A stretch of 64,000 bases of DNA from Corylus avellana (Eukaryota; Streptophyta; Magnoliopsida; Fagales; Betulaceae). The notes below the pieces were generated by a model. The model did not search any database, was not told the origin of the DNA, and saw nothing but the letters and a program-made list of their open reading frames with translations. Position 1 is the stretch's first letter. Every line of letters begins with the position of its first letter. Location: NCBI RefSeq assembly GCF_901000735.1, contig NC_081542.1, positions 28,674,358-28,738,357 of the forward strand, read 5' to 3'. Below are positions 56,945-64,000 of this stretch, piece after piece. The translations under genes were made by a program, and so were the position numbers.

Positions 56945-57720
56945 GAATACTGGGAAAAATTCACATACTCCCATTTAAATTTTCAATTGTGACAATGTCT
57001 CCCCCTCCAAACTACCAAAAATTGTCAATGTTCCCTCCAATGATGAAACTACCTTTAGTAAAATGAAAACAAAAAATACTAAAACTTCTAGAAAAAATCT
57101 AAAACTAAAACTTAAAAAAAAAAAAAAAAAAAATTCAAAGGATGGAAAAATGAAAATAAAAAAAAATCCTTTGTATAAGAAAAAAAGTAATTTTTTTTAA
57201 TCTTTTTTGTTATAAAAAATGATTTTTATTTTTTATTTTTTTTTATAACTTTTTAAAATAAAAATTTATGTTTTTAAAAAATTAACAATTTTCGTTTAAG
57301 AAGATTAAAATTTTTTGGTTTTCTAAATTTTTTTTTTGTTTTTTAAAAATGTTTCTTTTAAATAAAAATTTCCGTTTTAAAAAAACAATTTGTTTTAAAA
57401 AAAAATATTGGTTTAAAAAAATTCGTTTTTTTTTAAAAATTAAAAATTTTCGTTTAAAAAATAATTTTTGTTATTTTTAAATTAAAATTTTTCGTTTTTT
57501 AAAAAAAAATTAAAAATTTATTTATTTATTTTTGAAATTTATAGGGGTATTTTTGTTTTATTGAGAAATACATAGGTGCATTTTTTATTTTTTTGCTAGT
57601 CTTAGGGCGGACTTTGAAAATGTTTTGATAGTTTGGGGGGACATTGTCACAATTAAAAGTTTGGGGGGACATTGTCAATTGGGTGGTAGTTTACGGTGGG
57701 GCATGTAGACTTTACCCTAT
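56945..57720. mobile_element. Foldback element with ACAATGTCCCCC arms (right copy)
   Basis: The left arm carries TTTCAATTGTGACAATGTCT, and the right arm the inverse (GGACATTGTCACAATTAAAA). The core is A/T only. Same insertion as at 41170-41990. Confidence 0.6.
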
Positions 57721-58020
57721 AATATTTAATTTAAATGAGAAGTGAATTGTGAAGTTATGGTTTGAACTTATGACTTTTGACTCATAGTGTGTTAAATTTT
57801 TAAGTTTTTGGGATAAATGATGATTTAATACTATCAAAACACTACTTGAGTGGGCTGCCACCAAAGGGAAAAAAAAACCAAATGGGGTTTAGACTAGGAT
57901 CTAGACTTTCTCAGAAACCAAGTAGAAAAATAAAGAATAAGAATGATGGAGCGGAGAAAGAGAGAATCAGACAATGATATTCTTATTCCTTTGATAATTT
58001 CCATACAATTAAATAGGTTA

Positions 58021-58254
58021 AGGGTTTGCTTGAATTTGCGATTTCAAAAAATGTAATTTTAAAATGTAGAATTTGAAAGCGTAATTTTTAAAAACGTAGT
58101 TAAGCGTTTGGCAAAATCGTAGTTTGTCATTGTTTTCAAATCGCAATGTTTTTAACATGCAATCTTAAACAATTAATTTTTTGCGATTTAGTTTAAAATT
58201 ATATTTTTTATATATGAAATTTCAATGCCAAACGTACCACAAATAGAAGAGACC
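58021..58254. mobile_element. MITE-like insertion present in only one arm
   Basis: About 230 bp with related ends (GGGTTTGCTTGAATTTGCGA and, inverted, GGTACGTTTGGCATTGAAAT) that the other arm lacks at about 40895. The junctions are not clean enough to define the duplication. Confidence 0.45.
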
Positions 58255-58842
58255 TACGAACTAATATGTTAAGATACAAATTAAAATAAGATTAAATCAG
58301 AATAATACTAGGCATAATATGTTAGACAAATACTTCAATAAATAAATAAAAATTAATAAATTTTTTCTTTTAAAAAAATTATTATTATTATTATTATTAT
58401 TTTTAAATTTCCACACCTTGGTTTTTTATTTTTATTTTTTTAAGAAAGTTATTTTTAGCTTTAGTTTTTTGAATTTTATTTAGGGTATTTTCGTTGTTGG
58501 GGGACATTAACAATTATTATTATTATTATTATTATTTTTTAGTTTAAGATAAACGTTGTCTTAATTGAAAATTTTGAAAAAAAAAAAAACATTGTACGGC
58601 CGTTGGCATTACCACTATTGCTTGGATATGCTAAGGTTAATAAGGGAAATGTTTTAATGCAATAAAAATACCATTTTTGGTCCATAAAAGTCTTATGTAG
58701 CAAGAGGTTATCCAACTGTAGTTGTTGTGACCTCACCCACTAATGGGCCTAGAGCTTCTTGCCACCTAAAACTTTTATGGACAAAAAATGGTTTTTTTAT
58801 TGCACTATAGCATATTTCGTTCAATACTGGCTCTACTTAATT

Positions 58843-59226
58843 AAAGCACTCACATTGGTTTAGCCATTTCTTACTTTTATATAAAATAGATAAGCAAAAC
58901 ATTAAAAAATCATCTACATTGCCACTTTTCACACATACATCTTATTAATATACTATTTCTCTCTCTTCCCATCTCTATTTTCCTAAAATTTTCTCCTACT
59001 ATTTCTCTCTCCATATTTTACTTTTCTTCCCCAAAGTTGAAAAATAGGATCTTTAGGAAAAATACAATCCTTATAAAAAAAATAAAATAAAATTTAAATG
59101 ATATAGATAAAAAAAAATAGTAATTAGATGTTTGATGTCTTTTAAAACTCATTAGCTAAACTAAATAAAATAGGATTTTGATTAGTCATTTTGCATAAAA
59201 ATATACATAAACCAATGTGAATGCTC
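58843..59226. mobile_element. Tourist-like MITE (right copy)
   Basis: Ends AAGCACTCACATTGGTTTA and AACCAATGTGAATGCTC. Counterpart of 39928-40307. Confidence 0.65.
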
Positions 59227-59534
59227 TTACGCTAAGAAAGTACCTATAGATTGACAAGGACATTAAACGTGAATCTCGTTTCCTTAGAATCGTCTGCAGT
59301 AAATGGCTGGGTTACATTTTTTTTTATTTTATTTTATTTTATATGTGGTATATTTTGAATCATGAAATAGAGTGAATGGGAGAAAACTAAATGAGAGGTG
59401 AGTTCCCAAGTTTAATTGAAAAATAAATTTATTTTTAATGTAAGAGTTAGATGAAATTGATTACTTTTTATTTTTATTTTTTATTTATTTTATTAAGACT
59501 AGCCAATGTTGTCGCCTCATCCACTCTTTATTTT

Positions 59535-60320
59535 TTGAAAAGTTTTGAGCGTGTGAAAATAACACCTCAATATATTTTTTTTTCCTCAGCTTTAACAACC
59601 TAAGTTTATTGAAAATGTGTAATAGATTTTCTGTTGGTTTTCCATCTGAAATAATAATTTAATTAAAAATCAAATAATAATTTTTGTCATATCACATTAA
59701 AATAATAATTTAATTAAAAATCAAATCTTCAATTTTGTTTTAAAAAAAATGAAAGGGCGACCAATGGTGATGCTACCACCTTTAGTAGGCCACCCCAACT
59801 CCTATTGGGTGACAATCAGCAACCCCAATCCCCTTAAGGGTGGCTGCATGGTGTTGGTATGGCTTGTAGCTACCCCTAATCCCACATAGGGGTGGCCGCA
59901 GGCCACTTCTAATCCCCTATGGGTGGCTCACAAGTCACCCCAACAGCCATGGGATAGCTCGCGGCCACCCCCATAGGGGATTGGGGGTGGCTTGCCAGGC
60001 CATGATCCTCAACCATAGGGGTGGCAACCCCATTGGTGGTTATCCCTTCATTTTTTTTTATTTAAAATGTTTTTATTTATTTTTTTAATTTTTTAATTTT
60101 TTTGAGATTTGAGTTTTTGAATAAAATTATTAAAAAAAAAAATTATTTTAATGTGATGTGACAAAAATGATGATGTGACATTAACATACGACACAATTTC
60201 GGATGAAAAACCAATTGAATGATCTATTGCACCATTTCTTTTCGAAGAATTTAAGCAGTTAAAACTGAAAAAAAAAAAAAAAATTGAGGTGTGATCTATT
60301 TTGACGCATTAACTCGGGGA
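59535..60320. mobile_element. Foldback element with GC-rich core (right copy)
   Basis: Arms AATAACACCTCAATATATT and the inverse near 60285 (AATTGAGGTGTGATCT), with a GGGTGGC/GCCACCCC core at 59760-60040. It ends about 130 bp before the TATA-like box of the NLR gene, so it borders the promoter. Confidence 0.65.
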
Positions 60321-60452
60321 TTAATCTAAAAAATTGCCTTCTTCTTTTTCTAATATCACAATCTTTAGTTATTGACCCATGTGATTTAATTTTCATAGGC
60401 GTTATATAATAGGTAGCAACTTTAACATGTGATTTCATGTGATTATTTCTTA

Positions 60453-60826
60453 CCCATATAAAAAAGATTGCATGCGATTAATTTCAAATTTGTAATTATC
60501 CACCCATGTGGTGTTGGGTCAATAATTTTTTACTTGCAATTGAAACCAGGAAGAAGACATCCAGCTGATTGCTCACTGCTTGTTCAAAGCTGCTTTTATT
60601 GACCCAGTAAGTCTTTCTCAATTGAAAAAAAGATTGAAGTCGGAAACCAGGAAGAAGTTTAGAGGTGCCTTTATTCATTGCAGGTATTCTACTTATCACA
60701 TTTTCGCATTCTCTCTTTCTCAGCGGCTGCTCTCCATGTTCGAAATGTGAAGCAGTGTTGTTCATTTTTCTTGAATCCTTCCTGTATCCACCTCCCGAGT
60801 TTATAGAGTTCTTTGCAAAAGCAACA
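60453..60826 (+). promoter_or_regulatory. NLR core promoter and leader
   Basis: CCATATAAAAAAG at about 60453-60465 is a good TATA-box candidate. The leader holds a 15-bp direct repeat, GAAACCAGGAAGAAG (60542-60556, 60643-60657), and a frame open from 60665 into the NLR, which is probably untranslated or a minor extension. Confidence 0.45.
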
Positions 60827-63460
60827 ATGGCCGACAGTGTTGTTTATGTTCTCCTACAGCAACTACCCCAACTCATAGAAGGAGCAAGTTTCCCTTCTGG
60901 AGTGGAAGATGAAGTCAAGTCATTTCAAAGGGAGCTCGAGAGGATAAATATCTTTCTAGAGAACTCCGATGGGAAACGGAACGAGCATGAAAATGTGAAG
61001 GCGTTAATCAGGCAAATCACTGAAGTTGCTTATGAGGCCGAGGATGTTATTGACAAATTCATCGTCAAAGTCGCAGAACAGAGGAAGAGGAATATTGCGG
61101 GAAAGATAATATATGGCATTGGGCACGCAATAATGCTCCACATTGTTGCAAAAAAGATAGAAGGCCTCAACAAAGAGATCAACAAAATCTACGACAATAT
61201 AGAAAAGTACAACATTGAAAGAGCTGAAACAAGTGTAGATGCAACAACGAAGAAGGCATTGCACAGACGTAGGAGACATGTTGAGGAAGATGACGTGGTG
61301 GGCTTCCTTCACAACTCTGATACATTGGTGAAACAGCTTACTCATAGAACAGAGAATTCAAAACTTGATGTCATTTCAATCATCGGCATGGGTGGGTTGG
61401 GAAAGACCACTCTTGCTAGAAAAATTTACAATAATGATCGTGTCAAGAGGCACTTTTATTGCCGTACATGGGTGTATGTATCTCAAGATTTTAAAATCAG
61501 AGAGTTATTGCTTGAAATTTTAAAGTCTCATATGTCAATATCAGATGAGTTGACAAGGAAACTCGAAGGGATGAGTGAGGATCAAGCAAAAGAGTACCTA
61601 GTAAAGAAGTTGCTCGCATACTTGCAAGGGCAGAGGTACCTAATAGTCATGGATGACATCTGGGAAATTGAAGTTTGGAATGAGGTAAAAGATGCTTTTC
61701 CTGATAACTTCAATGGAAGCAGAATATTAATCACCAGTCGCATAAATGAAGTGGCCTTACATGCAAGCCTTACTCCTCCATACTTTCTGCAATTTCTTAA
61801 CAAAGGTGAAAGTTGGGAACTCTTTTGTAAAAAGGTATTCCGAGGAGGAGAATGTCCTCTTGAGTTGAATACTTTGGGGAGACAAATAGTAGAAGGTTGT
61901 CGCGGCTTGCCACTTTCAATTGTGATATTAGGGGGCCTTTTGGCAAACAAAGAGAAAATACATCGGACATGGTCAAAGGTTATTGCCGATGTAAATTGGT
62001 ACCTTACTGAATGCAAAGAGATTTTGGCCTTAAGCTACACCCACTTGCCACGGCGCTTGAAACCATGTTTTTTGTATTTTGGTTCATTTCCCGAAGACTT
62101 TGAAATCCCTGTAAGGGAACTAATCCAATTATGGATAGCCGAGGGATTCATACAACACACTGGTAGAAGAAACATTGAGGATGTTGCTGAAGACTACTTG
62201 GAGGAGCTCATTGATCTGAACTTGATCCAAGTGGCTACCAGAAGTTTTAATGGAGGGGCCAAGAAATGTCATATTCATGATCTTCTGCGAGACCTATGTA
62301 TAACCAAAAGCGCGGAAGAGAAGTTTCTTTATGTACCTAAAAATGACAACTGTTCATCATGGAACACCTTTCGTAGACTCTCCATCCAAGGTAGCATTCT
62401 TGATCAATTCATTTCTTCAAACACCTCTGGCGCTTCATGTGCTCGTTCTTTTTTGTCCTTCGGGATTGGGCCTAGGTTTAACGGAATTCATTGGAAGTGG
62501 GTCCACAGAAATTTGAAAATGCTTCGGGTGCTTCATCTTGAACTAGTGGTCAATGCCATTCCTGAAGAGATAGGAACATTGATTCATTTGAGGTACTTGA
62601 CGATACAATATCTACCTAATGTGAATATAGAGGTAGATATTCCGGCTTCCTTTGGCAATCTTACAAATCTAGAAACACTTTACGTATATAGTCAAGATTT
62701 AGTACTTTTGTCAATCTGGATAATGAAGCTGCCGCGTTTAAGGAATTTGTGTGGGAAAATGATTTTTCCTAACCACTTGGACACAGCTATGTGGAACCTC
62801 CAAGTCCTTTCAATGCCACTGCACTCACAATTTGTGCGTCTCATTGTTGAGGGCATGATTCCTAATATCAGGACATTAAGGATAAATTATATTTTCTCGC
62901 AGAATAAGGATTGCGAAGCAATAGGTTTTTTTGCAAGCCTCCACCGTTTAAGTCATCTCCAAACATTGAATTTTTTTGGTACTTGTAAAGACATTATTAT
63001 TCTTCCTGGTTCATTTCCAGAGACAATCACTAAGATAAGCTTAACTGGAGTGAGGTTAGATGAAGGTGGCATGCAAGTGTTGGGAAAACTTCCCAATCTT
63101 GGGATACTAAAACTAGAAAATTGCCTTTCTTTTAGTGGCCTCCACATCCCTTCACGTTCGTTTCCCGAACTCCAATTCCTAAAATTGCATGAAATCAAAA
63201 TTAAAGAATGGAAACAGGACGAAGGTGCAATGCCAGGCCTAAGGCATTTAGTTATGACTAATTGCTATAGGTTGACCATGCTTCATTGGGAACTATGGAG
63301 TTTGACTACCTTGCAAGAGGTGAAGGTGTTAATGAGCAACAAAAAATTGGCAAACATGTTTCAGGAATTGCAGGAGGAGGTTGGGTTTGAGCTACACATC
63401 GATCCTCCTCTAGATGATGACTTTTATGTAGATGATGACTTTTATGTAGACTTCGAATGA
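60827..63460 (+). CDS. CC-NB-ARC-LRR (CNL) disease-resistance protein
   Basis: A single exon of 877 residues, the usual length for an RPP13/RPM1-type CNL, an intracellular pathogen sensor. The ATG at 60827 is chosen over the upstream in-frame ATG at 60665 because MADSVVYVLLQQL is the normal Rx-type coiled-coil start. Motifs in order: EDVID at 72-76; P-loop GMGGLGKTT at 187-195; RNBS-A TWVYVSQDF near 214; kinase-2 LIVMDDIW at 272-279; RNBS-B GSRILITSR near 297; GLPL at 360-363; RNBS-D CFLYFGSFPED near 414; and the MHD position as IHD (483-485). Degenerate leucine-rich repeats run from about 510 to 855. The C-terminus is an acidic, aromatic duplication, DDDFYVDDDFYVDFE. All key nucleotide-binding residues are intact. 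Confidence 0.93.
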   Translation: MADSVVYVLLQQLPQLIEGASFPSGVEDEVKSFQRELERINIFLENSDGKRNEHENVKALIRQITEVAYEAEDVIDKFIVKVAEQRKRNIAGKIIYGIGHAIMLHIVAKKIEGLNKEINKIYDNIEKYNIERAETSVDATTKKALHRRRRHVEEDDVVGFLHNSDTLVKQLTHRTENSKLDVISIIGMGGLGKTTLARKIYNNDRVKRHFYCRTWVYVSQDFKIRELLLEILKSHMSISDELTRKLEGMSEDQAKEYLVKKLLAYLQGQRYLIVMDDIWEIEVWNEVKDAFPDNFNGSRILITSRINEVALHASLTPPYFLQFLNKGESWELFCKKVFRGGECPLELNTLGRQIVEGCRGLPLSIVILGGLLANKEKIHRTWSKVIADVNWYLTECKEILALSYTHLPRRLKPCFLYFGSFPEDFEIPVRELIQLWIAEGFIQHTGRRNIEDVAEDYLEELIDLNLIQVATRSFNGGAKKCHIHDLLRDLCITKSAEEKFLYVPKNDNCSSWNTFRRLSIQGSILDQFISSNTSGASCARSFLSFGIGPRFNGIHWKWVHRNLKMLRVLHLELVVNAIPEEIGTLIHLRYLTIQYLPNVNIEVDIPASFGNLTNLETLYVYSQDLVLLSIWIMKLPRLRNLCGKMIFPNHLDTAMWNLQVLSMPLHSQFVRLIVEGMIPNIRTLRINYIFSQNKDCEAIGFFASLHRLSHLQTLNFFGTCKDIIILPGSFPETITKISLTGVRLDEGGMQVLGKLPNLGILKLENCLSFSGLHIPSRSFPELQFLKLHEIKIKEWKQDEGAMPGLRHLVMTNCYRLTMLHWELWSLTTLQEVKVLMSNKKLANMFQELQEEVGFELHIDPPLDDDFYVDDDFYVDFE

Positions 63461-64000
63461 AAACGGGTACGTGTAAGTGGTAGCTGCCTTGCTCATGATA
63501 AATTTTCAAATTGATTGCTCTTCTAAACAATTGTCAATTATGTGCTGACAGTGAATTTTGATGGAAACGAAAATTGTGTTAATACATGGAGTAGCTGCAC
63601 ATAGTTTCGCTGGAGCGGATAGTCTTTGTCTCCTTGTCAATTGGTATGGTGTTCTGTTATCATGGATTAAATGATTTGAATTGATTTAACTTGTATTCAT
63701 TGAAAACATATTGATTTAGCTTTTAGATTGCTATTTTGTGGTAATTTGTGCATGTAATTCCACTTTTTGGATTGAAGTTAGCTAGCTTCTCTAATATATA
63801 GATGTGTTATTTGGAAAAATGAAAAAAAAAACTGGTAGGATGTAGGTAGCTAAGCTGGCTATAGCTGCATACCTAATTCCTATATGAAGCATGAATATTT
63901 AATCTTAATCCTTCAATCATAGACCTTACGTGCTTACCTGGCAAAACTATTTTCCAAAACTAACAAAACAAAACGAAGTGAATCAAAGTCAATCTTCCAT
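63461..64000 (+). other. NLR 3' flank
   Basis: Contains the likely 3' untranslated region. The first bases after the stop (GGGTACGTGTAAGTGG) include GT-donor-like sequence, so an intron in the 3' untranslated region is possible. No further gene is seen before the window ends. Confidence 0.35.

Larger units (their letters stand above)
56603..60826 (+). repeat. Inverted-repeat arm: NLR upstream region
   Basis: Inverted counterpart of 38311-42314. Contents in order: foldback (56945-57720), an insertion of about 230 bp unique to this arm (58021-58254), AAT microsatellites, two MITEs (about 58620-58805 and 58843-59226), a foldback with GC-rich core (59535-60320), and the promoter and leader of the NLR gene. 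Confidence 0.85.

Noticed and set aside
60665..60826. In-frame N-terminal extension of 54 residues on the NLR, hydrophobic like a signal peptide
   Set aside because: Rx-type CNL proteins start at MADSVV. The extension is poorly conserved between the two arms in proportion to its length and lies in the leader.
61004..61345. Minus-strand 113-codon frame, identical to one at 37792-38133
   Set aside because: It is the antisense of the NLR coiled-coil region in both copies, so repetition does not show coding.

Overview
The window is nuclear DNA from a plant, most likely a woody eudicot. The evidence is spliced genes with canonical GT-AG introns, plant-type L1 LINE fragments, Copia, CACTA, PIF/Harbinger and MITE elements, and a coiled-coil NLR resistance gene. 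A Fagales-type tree is a plausible guess, but nothing in the sequence proves the species. Three runs of exactly 100 N (37595-37694, 42315-42414, 49498-49597) cut the window into four contigs.

Contig 1 (1-37594) holds two intact housekeeping/defence genes on the + strand. A four-exon ACD11-type ceramide-1-phosphate transfer protein gene lies at 5787-12209. A seven-exon CPSF30-L gene (three CCCH fingers plus a YTH domain) lies at 15995-32194. The DNA before and between them is AT-rich and packed with short inverted-repeat elements. The introns of both genes, above all the 7.6-kb second intron of CPSF30, are full of 5'-truncated or internally deleted LINE copies in the sense direction. Several very short retrotransposition scars are also present. 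After CPSF30 comes a tandemly duplicated repeat (called R here) carrying a solo LTR, an LTR-element remnant and a SINE. The contig ends inside a Copia LTR.

Contig 2 (37695-42314) is an inverted, nearly identical copy of 56603-61442 and carries only the first 205 codons of the NLR gene. Contig 3 (42415-49497) is a PIF/Harbinger element with degraded transposase and Myb/SANT-like genes, then another copy of R with a MITE inside it, then the end of a CACTA element. Contig 4 (49598-64000) starts inside the Copia polyprotein, continues through its 5' LTR and the right half of R, crosses a SINE and the inverted-repeat arm, and ends with a complete single-exon CC-NB-ARC-LRR gene (60827-63460, + strand).

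The most important structural observation concerns the gaps. The LTR at the end of contig 1 and the LTR in contig 4 are flanked on their outer sides by the same 5-bp target-site duplication (AACTT), and the split repeat R also continues from contig 1 into contig 4. Contigs 1 and 4 therefore appear to be the two flanks of one Copia insertion. Contigs 2 and 3 look misplaced in the gap, with contig 2 probably the other haplotype of the NLR locus. The apparent inverted NLR duplication should be treated as unproven. I found no wholly new coding system. The best biological leads are the preserved intronic-termination isoform of CPSF30, the sense-only LINE load in its introns, and the foldback elements next to the NLR promoter.
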